Origin: JABDPF01 sp036351575
GTDB taxonomy: Bacteria; Pseudomonadota; Gammaproteobacteria; Xanthomonadales; SZUA-36
DNA: 28,714 nucleotides
Direction: 5' to 3'
Assembly: GCA_036351575.1 (NCBI GenBank)
Contig: JAZBPJ010000145.1
Location: 1 to 28,714 of the forward strand
Made by a program: the position numbers and the translations under genes
Part shown: one piece after another, positions 7,586 through 16,597 of the stretch
Layout: each line of letters starts with the position of its first letter
How positions within the stretch are numbered: position 1 is the stretch's first letter
Notes under the pieces: model-generated
The model's database searches: none
What the model saw: the letters and a program-made list of their open reading frames with translations, nothing else
What the model was told of the DNA's origin: nothing

Positions 7586-9972
7586 ACCCCGTAGGGGATC
7601 CAGATGTTCTTGACTTCCACGGCGCGGCGCAGGAACTGGTCGCCCTGGCCCTGCTCGGGGTCTTCCCAGTCGTGGAACAGGCCATAGTTCACCCAGGTGC
7701 GCTTCATTGACGCCGCCGCCTCGGTTTCGACCATGCGGCTGCCCGCGCGCGTGCCCCAGTACCACAGCCCTTCGACATCCAGGTGACGGGCCAGCGTCTC
7801 CGCCAGCACCTCTGCGTCGCCCGTAACAATATTGACGACCCCGCCGGGCAGGTCCGAGGTGTCGAGCACCTGGTAAAAATCGGTGGCCAGCAGCGCGTAG
7901 TGGCCGGACGGCACGACCACCACGCGGTTGCCCATCGCGATCGCCGGCATGACGGTCGATATGAAACCGAGCAGACCGGCTTCCTCCGGCGCCACGATCC
8001 CGATTACGCCCAACGGCTCGTTCATCGCCAGGGTCACGTTGCGGTAAGGCGTCTCGTGCACGCGGCCCTCGAACTTGTCCGCCATGGACGCGTAGTGCCA
8101 GGTCCGCGCCAGGCACAATTCGAACTCGGCACGGGCGGCGGCGGCATCCTTGCCGCTGAGCGAAACAATCCGCTTGACGAACTCGTCCGCCCGGGCGGCC
8201 AGGTTTTCAGCAATATAAAACAGCACCTGCGCCCGGCCGTGCGCCGTCGCCGCGCTCCAGCCTTCAGCGGCCCGCGCCGCTTCCACCGCGTTTCGAATGT
8301 CCTTGCGGTTGCCGGCTGGAACCTCGGCTATCACGTGTCCACGGGCGTCGTAGGCCGCGTTGCTATAGCCGCCGTCGGGCCGGCATTGCTTGCCGCCGAT
8401 GTACAGCTTGGGCGTGCGATCGATAGCGGGGGCCTCGTGCGGGTCAATTTCTTCCGCCGGCACGAAGCGCGGCAGCTGCTGGACCGGGTCCTTGCTCAGG
8501 CGGGACTCCCAGAACGGCTTGACGTACTCGTAGAGCCCCTCGATGCCGCCTTCGCGGCCGAAACCGGATTCGCGGTATCCGCCGAAGCCGGCCGCCGCGT
8601 CGAACTGGTTTGCACCGTTGATCCAGACGCTGCCCGCCTTGAGCCGCGGCGCGATATCCAGCGCCAGGTTGATGTTTTCCGTCCAGATGCTGGCGGCCAG
8701 CCCGTAGCGGCTGTTGTTGGCCAGTTCGACCGCTTCCACGGGGGTACGGAACGTGCCGGAGACCATGACGGGACCGAATATTTCCTCCTGCCACAACTGC
8801 GAAGCAGGCGCCACGTCGGTAATCAGCGTCGGCGGGTAGAAGCAGCCGCCCGTCGGCAACTCGCATTCCGGCTGCCAGAGTTCACCGCCTTCTTGCAGCC
8901 CGGAATCGACCAGCCGCGTCACGCGGTCGAGCTGCTCGGCGTCGACCAGCGCGCCGATGTCGATGCCCTTGTCCATCGAGTCGCCGACGATGAGCCGTTC
9001 CATGCGGCGCCGGACCTTGTCGTAAAACCGCTCGGCGATCGATTCCTGCACCAGCAGGCGCGAACCGGCGCAGCAGACCTGCCCCTGGTTGAACCAGATC
9101 GCGTCCACCATGCCTTCGACCGCGCTGTCGACGTCGCAGTCGTCAAAAACGATGTATGGCGACTTGCCGCCGAGTTCCAGCGTCAGTTTTTTGCCCGTGC
9201 CGGCGGTCGCCTTGCGAATGATGCGGCCCACCTCGGTCGAACCGGTGAACGCAATTTTCCCCACGCCCGCGTGATTGACGAGCGCTTGGCCGGCCTTGTG
9301 ATCACCCAGCACGACGTTGAACACGCCGCGGGGAAGGCCAACCTCGGCGCACATCTCGGCAAACAGAACGGCTGTTGCCGGCGTAAATTCAGCGGGTTTC
9401 AGGACGACCGTGTTACCCATGGCCAGTGCCGGGGCGACTTTCCAGGCCAGCATCAACAGGGGGAAATTCCAGGGAATGATTTGCCCGACAACGCCGATCG
9501 GTCTGAATGCGGGCATTTGTTCCCGCATGACCTGGGCCCAGCCCGCGTGGTGATAAAAATGCCGCACGACCAACGGAATATCGACGTCCCGTGACTCGCG
9601 GATGGGCTTGCCGTTGTCCATGCTTTCCAGCACCGAGAACAGGCGGGCGTTTTTCTGGATATGGCGCGCAATCGCATACAGGTATCGGGCGCGCCCCTGT
9701 CCGCCAATGGCCACCCAGCCCTCCAGCGCGTCGGCCGCGGCGGCCACGGCGTGCCCGATGTCCTCGTCGGTGCCGTCGGCTACCGAGGCCAGGATGTCAC
9801 CCGTCGCCGGGTTCCTGGTCGGAAAATACTCGCCGCAGGCCGGGGTGACCCACTTGCCGCCGATATAGTGATCCAGGACCCCGCCGCGCTGATCCAGCCA
9901 TTCCCGCGCGCGGTCCTTCGATTCCGGCGCCTTGCCGTATTCCATCGATTCAAAAAGGTCTCTGACTTCCAT
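7582..9972 (-). CDS. Two-domain aldehyde dehydrogenase (ALDH16 type)
   Basis: This NAD(P)-dependent enzyme should oxidise an aldehyde to the acid. The 796 residues are about 1.6 times a normal ALDH. Domain 1 (about 35-500) is complete: IIPWNFPLLM (Asn169), Lys192 in VVLKPAE, FTGSTEVG, general base Glu266 in LELGGK, and catalytic Cys300 in FNQGQVCCAGSR. Domain 2 (about 520-796) restarts with LYIGGKQCRPDGGY and keeps an ALDH cofactor-domain pattern (VIGIVAPEEAGLLGF), but has no LELGGK, no NxGQxC and no second catalytic Cys, so it is a pseudo-domain. This layout matches the ALDH16 family, whose bacterial members keep the Cys in domain 1. It starts 20 bases after deoC with a good AAGGA site. DeoC releases acetaldehyde and glyceraldehyde-3-phosphate; acetaldehyde is the likely substrate, by context only. 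Confidence 0.92.
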   Translation of the reverse strand: MEVRDLFESMEYGKAPESKDRAREWLDQRGGVLDHYIGGKWVTPACGEYFPTRNPATGDILASVADGTDEDIGHAVAAAADALEGWVAIGGQGRARYLYAIARHIQKNARLFSVLESMDNGKPIRESRDVDIPLVVRHFYHHAGWAQVMREQMPAFRPIGVVGQIIPWNFPLLMLAWKVAPALAMGNTVVLKPAEFTPATAVLFAEMCAEVGLPRGVFNVVLGDHKAGQALVNHAGVGKIAFTGSTEVGRIIRKATAGTGKKLTLELGGKSPYIVFDDCDVDSAVEGMVDAIWFNQGQVCCAGSRLLVQESIAERFYDKVRRRMERLIVGDSMDKGIDIGALVDAEQLDRVTRLVDSGLQEGGELWQPECELPTGGCFYPPTLITDVAPASQLWQEEIFGPVMVSGTFRTPVEAVELANNSRYGLAASIWTENINLALDIAPRLKAGSVWINGANQFDAAAGFGGYRESGFGREGGIEGLYEYVKPFWESRLSKDPVQQLPRFVPAEEIDPHEAPAIDRTPKLYIGGKQCRPDGGYSNAAYDARGHVIAEVPAGNRKDIRNAVEAARAAEGWSAATAHGRAQVLFYIAENLAARADEFVKRIVSLSGKDAAAARAEFELCLARTWHYASMADKFEGRVHETPYRNVTLAMNEPLGVIGIVAPEEAGLLGFISTVMPAIAMGNRVVVVPSGHYALLATDFYQVLDTSDLPGGVVNIVTGDAEVLAETLARHLDVEGLWYWGTRAGSRMVETEAAASMKRTWVNYGLFHDWEDPEQGQGDQFLRRAVEVKNIWIPYGV

Positions 9973-9992
9973 TGTTCCTTCTGTCCCTCGCG

Positions 9993-10994
9993 TCAGGCCA
10001 CGGCATGACGGTGGCGGGCCGAATATCGCCCGGTTACGTGGTGTTCGAGCTGACGCTCGATATCACCGAGCAGGCTGCTCGCGCCGAAACGGAAAAGCGC
10101 GGGCCGCAGCCAGCGGTCGTCCAGCTCTTCCTTCATCAGGATCATGTACACCAGCGCCTCCTTGGCCTTGCCGATCCCTCCGGCCGGCTTGTAACCGACC
10201 AGGTGCCCGGTCAGGTCCAGGTAGTCGCGAATGGCGCGCACCATGACGAGGCTGACCGGCAGGGTCGCGTTGACCTGTTCCTTGCCGGTGCTGGTCTTGA
10301 TGAAGTCGGCGCCGGCCATCATGCAGACCCAGCTGGCGTGAGCGACGTTGCTCAGCGTGCCGAGCTCCCCGGTCGCCAGGATGGTCTTGAGGTGTGCTTT
10401 GCCGCAAGCCTTGCGGTACGCCGCAACTTCATCGTAAAGGGCTTTCCAGTTCCCGGTAAGAACGTGCTGGCGACTGATCACGATGTCGATTTCCGCGGCC
10501 CCGGCTTGTACCGACTCTTTCACCTGTGCGAGCTTCAGCGCCAGGGGGATCTGCCCCGCGGGAAAACCCGTGGATACCGCCGCCACGGGGATACCGCTTC
10601 CCTCCAGCGCGCTCACCGCGGTCTCGATGTGGTTATGGTAGACACAGACCGCCGCGGTCGTGAGGCCGAGGTCGCGAACGCCCAGTGCGTCGAGCAGGTC
10701 ATCGCGCACGGGCCGCCGGGCCTTGAGGCAAAGTCGCTTCACCTTGCCCGGTGTATCGTCCCCGGCCAGCGTGGTCAGGTCGATACAGCTGACGGCCCGA
10801 AGAAGCCAGGCGGCCTGGTTTGCCTTCTTGACGGTTCGCCGCGCAGCGATGGTGCCGGCCCGCCGTTCGACGGCGCTGCGGTTGACGCGAATCCGATCAA
10901 AAAGGGATGGATCGAATGCCAAGCCCGGGTTTCGCTCGTGATGGTCGGCCGGGGACTTTGCCGGTTCCCGACCGCAAGAAGAACTGCTCGACAT
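9993..10994 (-). CDS. deoC: Deoxyribose-phosphate aldolase (class I aldolase)
   Basis: DeoC cleaves 2-deoxy-D-ribose-5-phosphate to glyceraldehyde-3-phosphate and acetaldehyde in deoxynucleoside breakdown, in the cytoplasm. The 333-residue protein has the DERA signatures: SCIDLTTLAGDD near residue 70, VAAVSTGFPAGQ, EIDIVI with Asp170, FIKTSTGK with the Schiff-base Lys233, and GYKPAGGIG with Lys269. It is longer than the E. coli enzyme (about 260) and resembles the longer eukaryote-like DERA group. The frame is open upstream to 11213. I chose ATG 10994 because the upstream part overlaps the promoter and lacks family similarity; GAGG and AGGGA lie just ahead of it. It heads an operon with the ALDH16 gene. 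Confidence 0.95.
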   Translation of the reverse strand: MSSSSSCGREPAKSPADHHERNPGLAFDPSLFDRIRVNRSAVERRAGTIAARRTVKKANQAAWLLRAVSCIDLTTLAGDDTPGKVKRLCLKARRPVRDDLLDALGVRDLGLTTAAVCVYHNHIETAVSALEGSGIPVAAVSTGFPAGQIPLALKLAQVKESVQAGAAEIDIVISRQHVLTGNWKALYDEVAAYRKACGKAHLKTILATGELGTLSNVAHASWVCMMAGADFIKTSTGKEQVNATLPVSLVMVRAIRDYLDLTGHLVGYKPAGGIGKAKEALVYMILMKEELDDRWLRPALFRFGASSLLGDIERQLEHHVTGRYSARHRHAVA

Positions 10995-11027
10995 GACCTC
11001 GATTCCCTGAAGCGCAAGCTGGCAGCA

Positions 11028-11057
11028 AGTATAAAGCCCTTTGTCTGTTCCCGGCAA
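11028..11057 (-). promoter_or_regulatory. Probable sigma70 promoter of deoC-aldh
   Basis: On the minus strand TTGCCG (11057-11052, four of six consensus bases) is followed after 18 bases by TATACT (11033-11028). This would start transcription about 25 bases before the deoC ATG at 10994, leaving room for the ribosome binding site. It lies in the 217-base divergent gap between deoC and the propeller gene. Confidence 0.45.
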
Positions 11058-11133
11058 AACAGGATCAGCCGGCGCCGTCACTGTCCGCGCTCTTTCGAGG
11101 CCGATCGATGCATGGGGGAAGCTGTCGTATTTA

Positions 11134-11142
11134 TGGCATAAT
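11134..11142 (+). promoter_or_regulatory. Extended -10 promoter candidate for the propeller-receptor-transferase operon
   Basis: TGGCATAAT matches an extended -10 element (TGn then CATAAT, five of six). No good -35 is found 16-18 bases upstream. Transcription would start near 11149, about 63 bases before the ATG at 11212, which has GGAG at a suitable distance. Confidence 0.33.
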
Positions 11143-11211
11143 CGCCAGCCTGATCGGAACGGCTGCTGACGGGCGGTCGCTTCCCGTGAAAACGAAGAAC
11201 CGGAGACATTC

Positions 11212-14200
11212 ATGAACAGATTCCTTCAGCTGCTGACACTGGGCTGCATCCTGGCTATCACCGCCGTTCCCCTGACTTCCGCCGCCGCGGAGGACACGGC
11301 TCCCGGAATGGACGCCAAAACGTTTTCCGGCCTGAAATGGCGGGGCATCGGCCCGGCGCTGATGTCCGGCCGCATCGCCGATATTGCAGTGGATCCCGAG
11401 CGCCGCAGCACCTGGTACGTGGCCGTGGGCAGCGGCGGAGTCTGGAAAACCGAGAACCGCGGAACCACCTGGACCTCTGTTTTTGACGGCCAGGGTTCCT
11501 ATTCCATCGGCGTGGTGACCATCGACCCCAACGATTCCAACGTGATCTGGGTCGGCACCGGTGAAAACGTCTCAGGGCGCCACGTGGGATACGGCGACGG
11601 TGTGTATCGCAGCCTCGACGGCGGAACCACCTGGGAAAACATGGGCCTGAAGGAATCCGAGCACATCGGGATGATCCGTATCGATCCGCGCGACTCCGAC
11701 GTCATCTACGTCGCCGCGCAGGGGCCGCTCTGGTCCGGCGGCGGCGACCGCGGACTGTTCAAGTCCACCGACGGCGGCAAGACCTGGAAAAACATTCTTT
11801 CCGGCGGTGAGTACACGGGCGTCAACGAGGTGCACCTCGATCCGCGCAACCCCGACGTGATTTACGCGGCGAAACACCAGCGCCTGCGCACGGTGGCCGC
11901 CCTGATCAACGGCGGGCCGGAATCCGGCATTTTCAAATCGACCGACGGCGGCCAGACCTGGCGCGAACTGACCAACGGCATTCCGGCCGAGGACAAGGGC
12001 AAGATCGGTCTCGCGATTTCTCCGATTGACCCGGACGTGGTTTACGCCACGATCGAACTGGGCGCGCGCAAGGGCGGTTTCTGGCGTTCGACGGATGCCG
12101 GCGGCAGCTGGGAAAAGCGCAGCGATTACCTCTCGGGCGGAACCGGGCCGCATTATTACCAGGAAATTTTCGCCAGCCCGCACAAGCTGGACCGCGTCTA
12201 CCAGATGGACGCCATGCTGCACATCAGCGACGACGGCGGTAAAACGTTCGTGCAGCAGCCCATGGGGCACCGGCACAGCGACCACCACGCAACGGTATTC
12301 GATCCGAACGATCCCGATTACGTGATGTACGGCACCGACGGCGGTATCTACGAGTCGTTCGATGACGGCAAGACCTTCCGCTACATCGCCAACCTGCCCA
12401 TCACGCAGTTTTACAAGGTCGCCGTCGATTACGACGAGCCCTTTTACAACGTGTACGGCGGCACCCAGGACAACAACAGCCAGGGCGGCCCCTCGCGCAC
12501 CATGAACACCAACGGGATCCGGAACAGCGACTGGTTCATCACCCTCTCGGGCGACGGTCACCAGCCCGCCGTTGACCCGACGAACCCGGACATCGTTTAC
12601 TCCCAGTGGCAGAAAGGCAACATCACCCGCTACGACCGCAAGACCGGCGAAACCGTCTACATCAAGCCGCAGCCGGCCGCGGGCGAGCCGAACGACCGCT
12701 TCAACTGGGATGCGCCGATCCTGATTTCCCCGCACGATCCGAAACGGATCTACTTCGCCAGCCAGCGCGTCTGGCGCTCGGACAACCGGGGTGACAGCTG
12801 GACCGCGATCAGCGGCGACCTGTCGCACGGCCGCGACCGCCTGACGATGGAGATGATGGGCCGGGTCTGGAGCATCGATGCGCCCTGGGACCTGATGGCC
12901 ATGTCCGAGTACGGCACCATCACCTCGCTTTCCGAATCCCCTGTCGAGGCCGGGCTGCTTTACGCAGGCACCGACGACGGCCGCATCCATGTCAGTGAAA
13001 ACGGCGGTGAATCCTGGCGCGCCATCGAACGCCTGCCCGGCGTTGCCGACGACTATTTCGTCAACGACATCAAGGCCGACCGCTTCGACGCCGATACGGT
13101 TTATGTGGTCGTGGATGATCACAAGAACGGCGATTTTTCGCCGTACATCTACAAGAGCACGAATCGCGGCGGCACCTGGGTGAACATTTCCAAGGACCTG
13201 CCCGAACGCCACATCGTCTGGCGCCTGGTGCAGGATCATGAAAAGCCGGGGCTGCTGTTTGCCGGCACCGAGTTCGGCGTGTTCTTTACCGTCGACGGCG
13301 GAAAACAGTGGATCCAGCTGAACGGCGACGCACCGACCATATCCTTTCGGGACCTGGCCATCCAGGAACGCGAAAACGACCTGGTTGGGGCGACTTTCGG
13401 CCGCAGCTTCTGGATCCTGGACGACTACACGCCGCTGCGCCGGGTGGACGAGAAGGCCCTCGAACAGGAGAGCATCCTGTTCCCGGTGCGCGACGCCCCC
13501 TGGTACATCCCGCGGCAGCCGCTGGGCGACTGGCGTGAAAGCGGCAAGGCGTTCCAGGGCGACGGTTTTTTCACCGCGCCCAACCCGCCGTTCGGCGCGA
13601 CGTTTACCTATTTCCTGCGCGATTCGCTGAAAACAGCGGAACAGCAGCGCCAGGAAAGCGAGAAAAAGCGCGCAAAAGCAGGCGAGGATACGCCCTACCC
13701 CGGCTGGGACGCCCTGCGGGAAGAAGAGCTGGAAGATTCCCCGGCCATCGTGCTGACCGTCACGAACTCCGACGGCAAATTGGTCCGCCGGATCGAAGGA
13801 CCGGTCAGCGCGGGACTCCACCGTGTTTCCTGGGACCTGCGCTACGCGCAATCCGCGCCGTGGACGCCGAAGATGGCCGAGCCCGGCTACATCAATTTCC
13901 CCGGCCCCCTCGCGGCGCCGGGCCGCTACAGCGTGAGTATCGCCAAGCGTGAAAACGGAGTACTGACCGACCTGGGACAGGCACAGCAGTTTGACGTGGT
14001 ATCGATCGTCGAACGCGGTCTGCAAGGTGCGTCACCGGACGAGGCCGTGGCGTTCTTCCTGCGCCTGGACGACCTGCGCCGCCAGGTCGGCGGCGCCGAA
14101 GCGGCGCTGGATTCGGCGCTGACGGAAGTATCCGCGATCAAGGCGACGCTGTTGCGCTCCTCGGCGCCGGCCGGCTTGCACGAAGAGGCCGTGCGCATCG

Positions 14201-14502
14201 AGCGTGAACTCAAGGCCGTGCAGGAGACCATCAACGGCAACCCGCGCCGCAATCTCTACAGTGATCCCGGCCCGGTCTCGATCAGCGGCCGCATCATGCC
14301 GGCCCTGATGGGCAACTACCGCTCGACGTATGGGCCCACGCCCATGCACCTGCAGTCGGTCGAGATCGCCGAGAGAATGTTCAGCGAAGTGAAGACGAGC
14401 CTCGACTCACTGCTCGGCGAAGCGCTGCCCACTCTGCGGCAGCAGCTGAACGAGAACGGCGTCCCGTGGACTCCTGGACGGGGTGTGCCGGCCGGAGAAT
14501 GA
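11212..14502 (+). CDS. Secreted BNR/VPS10-type beta-propeller protein
   Basis: This is an exported protein of 1096 residues of the group often annotated as 'glycosyl hydrolase' or 'WD40/YVTN/BNR-like repeat protein'. A signal peptide (hydrophobic LLTLGCILAITAVPL, cleavage near AAA at 26) leads to KWRGIGPALMSGRIADIAVD. At least ten Asp-box-type turns follow, such as SLDGGTTW, STDGGKTW, STDGGQTW, SDDGGKTF, SENGGESW, STNRGGTW and TVDGGKQW; these mark seven-bladed sialidase/sortilin-like propellers, probably two. After about residue 760 come a Gly/Pro-rich linker, a charged helical piece, a beta segment (SPAIVLTVTNSDGKLVRRI) and a C-terminal helical tail. I see no proven catalytic residues, so enzyme activity is unsupported; protein or glycan binding, or peptidase-like function, is possible. 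The TonB receptor gene starts 4 bases after its stop, indicating one operon. Confidence 0.88.
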   Translation: MNRFLQLLTLGCILAITAVPLTSAAAEDTAPGMDAKTFSGLKWRGIGPALMSGRIADIAVDPERRSTWYVAVGSGGVWKTENRGTTWTSVFDGQGSYSIGVVTIDPNDSNVIWVGTGENVSGRHVGYGDGVYRSLDGGTTWENMGLKESEHIGMIRIDPRDSDVIYVAAQGPLWSGGGDRGLFKSTDGGKTWKNILSGGEYTGVNEVHLDPRNPDVIYAAKHQRLRTVAALINGGPESGIFKSTDGGQTWRELTNGIPAEDKGKIGLAISPIDPDVVYATIELGARKGGFWRSTDAGGSWEKRSDYLSGGTGPHYYQEIFASPHKLDRVYQMDAMLHISDDGGKTFVQQPMGHRHSDHHATVFDPNDPDYVMYGTDGGIYESFDDGKTFRYIANLPITQFYKVAVDYDEPFYNVYGGTQDNNSQGGPSRTMNTNGIRNSDWFITLSGDGHQPAVDPTNPDIVYSQWQKGNITRYDRKTGETVYIKPQPAAGEPNDRFNWDAPILISPHDPKRIYFASQRVWRSDNRGDSWTAISGDLSHGRDRLTMEMMGRVWSIDAPWDLMAMSEYGTITSLSESPVEAGLLYAGTDDGRIHVSENGGESWRAIERLPGVADDYFVNDIKADRFDADTVYVVVDDHKNGDFSPYIYKSTNRGGTWVNISKDLPERHIVWRLVQDHEKPGLLFAGTEFGVFFTVDGGKQWIQLNGDAPTISFRDLAIQERENDLVGATFGRSFWILDDYTPLRRVDEKALEQESILFPVRDAPWYIPRQPLGDWRESGKAFQGDGFFTAPNPPFGATFTYFLRDSLKTAEQQRQESEKKRAKAGEDTPYPGWDALREEELEDSPAIVLTVTNSDGKLVRRIEGPVSAGLHRVSWDLRYAQSAPWTPKMAEPGYINFPGPLAAPGRYSVSIAKRENGVLTDLGQAQQFDVVSIVERGLQGASPDEAVAFFLRLDDLRRQVGGAEAALDSALTEVSAIKATLLRSSAPAGLHEEAVRIERELKAVQETINGNPRRNLYSDPGPVSISGRIMPALMGNYRSTYGPTPMHLQSVEIAERMFSEVKTSLDSLLGEALPTLRQQLNENGVPWTPGRGVPAGE

Positions 14503-14506
14503 TCGC

Positions 14507-16597
14507 GTGAACCATCGTTTGACAAACGCGGGGCGGCAAATCGCCCCGCTTTTTTTACTGCTCGCGTCCGGCAGCCTCGGTGCATCGGGCAGCGAGTCCG
14601 GATGGGAAGACGATGACCGCGTGATGGAAACGGTCGTGGTCACCGCCACGCGGATGGAAGAATCCATGCTCGAAGTGGCGGAAGCGGTATCGGTGATCGG
14701 CGAGGATGACATTGCGCGCCTGGCCCCCGACATGCTGGCCGAGATGATGCGCGGTGTGCCCGGCGCTTTCTTTCAGCAGACGACGCCCGGACAGGGCATC
14801 CCGATCATTCGCGGCCTCAAGGGTTCCCAGGTGCTTCACCTGGTGGACGGCATGCGGCTGAACAACGCGTTTTTCCGCAACGCCCCCAACCAGTACCTCG
14901 GGCTGGTCGACGCCTACGCGACCGGCCGGGTCGAAATCGTGCGCGGCTCGGCTCCCTCGCTTTACGGCGCGGATGCGATGGGCGGCGTGGTGCAGGTGCT
15001 GAGCCGCGAACCCGCTTTCGACGGTGTGCAGTGGCAGGCCGATGGGCGCGTTTACGGCAGTTACGACTCCGTCGATTCCGGCCTGGTTGGGCGGGCCGAG
15101 GCAGCCGCGGGTCGCGAAGGCAGCGTCATTTCAGGCGGGGTCACCTGGCAGGACCGGGGCGACCGTGATACCGGCGGTGGCGAGACCGTCAGGCCAAGCG
15201 GCTACGAGGTGCGCGCCGCCGACCTGAAATGGCGGCGGCAACTGGGCGAGGATTCGGAGCTGATGCTGTCCGCGCAGTACCTCGAGCAGCCAAAAAGCCC
15301 GCGCGTGGACGAACTGGTGGCCGGTTTCGGCCAGGAGAATCCCAGCTCGGAGCAGTACTTTTTCATGCCCAACCGGCGCGAGTTCCTGCACGCGCGCTAT
15401 CGCCTGGAAAGCGATTCCCCCTGGTTCAGCCGCTTCGAGGCCCACCTGGCCCGGCAGGTCATCACCGACGACCGGCTGACGCAGGATTGGGGCGCAACCG
15501 TGGTGACAGAAGAAGCCAGCGACAGCACGCTGGACGGCCTGACGTTCCAGTTCAACTCGCCCTGGGGCGCAAACGGCAACGAACTGGTCTGGGGATTCGA
15601 ATATTACCGCGACCGCGTCGACAGCAGGCGTGAGCGGACCGATACCGAAACCGGGGTAACCGGGCCCGCCCGCGGCCGGTACCCGGATGGTTCCTCGATG
15701 GACAGCCTGGCCGCCTATGCCTCCAATCGCTGGCAATGGGACCGCTTCACGCTGGACGCGGGACTGCGCTACAGCGCTTTCGACATTCGCCTGCCGGCCA
15801 CCGCGGAAGTCGAAGCGGTGAAGCTGACGCCGTCCGACTTTACCGGCGACGTTCACCTTGCCTGGGAAATCAACCCGGGGCTGCGCCTGCTGGCGAACGT
15901 CGGCCGCGGTTTCCGTCCGCCGAATATCTTCGACCTCGGCACCCTGGGATCGCGGCCGGGCAACCGCTTCAACGTGCCGAACCCGAACCTGCAGCCGGAG
16001 TCGCTGTGGAGCTACGACCTGGGTGTAAAGCATTCCGGTGAAAACTGGGAAGTGGAAGTCTTCGCCTGGTACGCCGACTACCGGGACAAGATCAGCAGCC
16101 GCTTTACCGGTGAAGTGACCAACGAAGGCCGCCTGGTGGTGCAAAGCGACAACCTGAACGAGGCCACGCTGTACGGCCTGGAGTCCGGTTTGCGCTTCGT
16201 CGCAAACGATCGGCTGGAATACTACGCCGTCATCAATTACACCCGCGGCGAAGAGTCTGACAACGGCCTCACGGTTCCGGCGGATCGCATTCCCCCGCTG
16301 AACGGTCGCCTGGGCCTCGTGTGGCAGCCCCGGGAGAACCTTCGCCTGGAGCCCTACCTCGATTTCGCCGATTCTCAGGAGCGGCTGAGTCCTCGCGACG
16401 AGGGCGATCCCCGTATCGACCCGAACGGCACGCCCGCTTACGGCACCCTGAACCTGCTGCTGACCTGGCAGGCGACCGACCGCCTGACGACGGGGCTGCG
16501 GCTCGAGAACCTCGGCGACAAGCGTTACCGGGAGCATGGCTCCGGTATCGACGCGCCGGGGCGCAACCTCGGCGTCTGGTTCGATGCCGCGTTCTGA
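14507..16597 (+). CDS. TonB-dependent outer-membrane receptor
   Basis: This gated outer-membrane barrel would import a scarce ligand (siderophore, heme, cobalamin or glycan) using TonB energy. I chose GTG 14507 (696 residues): GGAG lies upstream and the N-terminus becomes a normal signal peptide (IAPLFLLLASGSLGASG). An in-frame GTG at 14483 would overlap the previous gene. METVVVTATR is a TonB box. The plug follows (VSVIGEDDIARLAPDML, PIIRGLKGSQVLHLVDGMRL, VEIVRGSAPSLYGADAMGG), then a barrel with FRPPNIFDLG, NPNLQPESLWSYDLGVK and a terminal Phe (WFDAAF), the usual barrel end. FRPP and NPNL resemble the FRAP/NPNL boxes of heme receptors, but no His lies between them, so I leave the ligand open. 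It sits between the propeller gene and the membrane transferase gene, overlapping the latter by 14 bases. Confidence 0.94.
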   Translation: MNHRLTNAGRQIAPLFLLLASGSLGASGSESGWEDDDRVMETVVVTATRMEESMLEVAEAVSVIGEDDIARLAPDMLAEMMRGVPGAFFQQTTPGQGIPIIRGLKGSQVLHLVDGMRLNNAFFRNAPNQYLGLVDAYATGRVEIVRGSAPSLYGADAMGGVVQVLSREPAFDGVQWQADGRVYGSYDSVDSGLVGRAEAAAGREGSVISGGVTWQDRGDRDTGGGETVRPSGYEVRAADLKWRRQLGEDSELMLSAQYLEQPKSPRVDELVAGFGQENPSSEQYFFMPNRREFLHARYRLESDSPWFSRFEAHLARQVITDDRLTQDWGATVVTEEASDSTLDGLTFQFNSPWGANGNELVWGFEYYRDRVDSRRERTDTETGVTGPARGRYPDGSSMDSLAAYASNRWQWDRFTLDAGLRYSAFDIRLPATAEVEAVKLTPSDFTGDVHLAWEINPGLRLLANVGRGFRPPNIFDLGTLGSRPGNRFNVPNPNLQPESLWSYDLGVKHSGENWEVEVFAWYADYRDKISSRFTGEVTNEGRLVVQSDNLNEATLYGLESGLRFVANDRLEYYAVINYTRGEESDNGLTVPADRIPPLNGRLGLVWQPRENLRLEPYLDFADSQERLSPRDEGDPRIDPNGTPAYGTLNLLLTWQATDRLTTGLRLENLGDKRYREHGSGIDAPGRNLGVWFDAAF

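Noticed and set aside
7783..9594. A 603-codon plus-strand frame opposite the aldehyde dehydrogenase
   Set aside because: It is a shadow of a gene with complete ALDH catalytic motifs; the translation is His/Arg-rich and unrecognisable.
11572..14025. An 817-codon open frame on the minus strand inside the propeller gene
   Set aside because: The plus-strand product has a signal peptide and clear Asp-box repeats. The reverse frame gives a low-complexity Val/Arg/His-rich protein with no recognisable domain, typical of antisense frames in GC-rich DNA.
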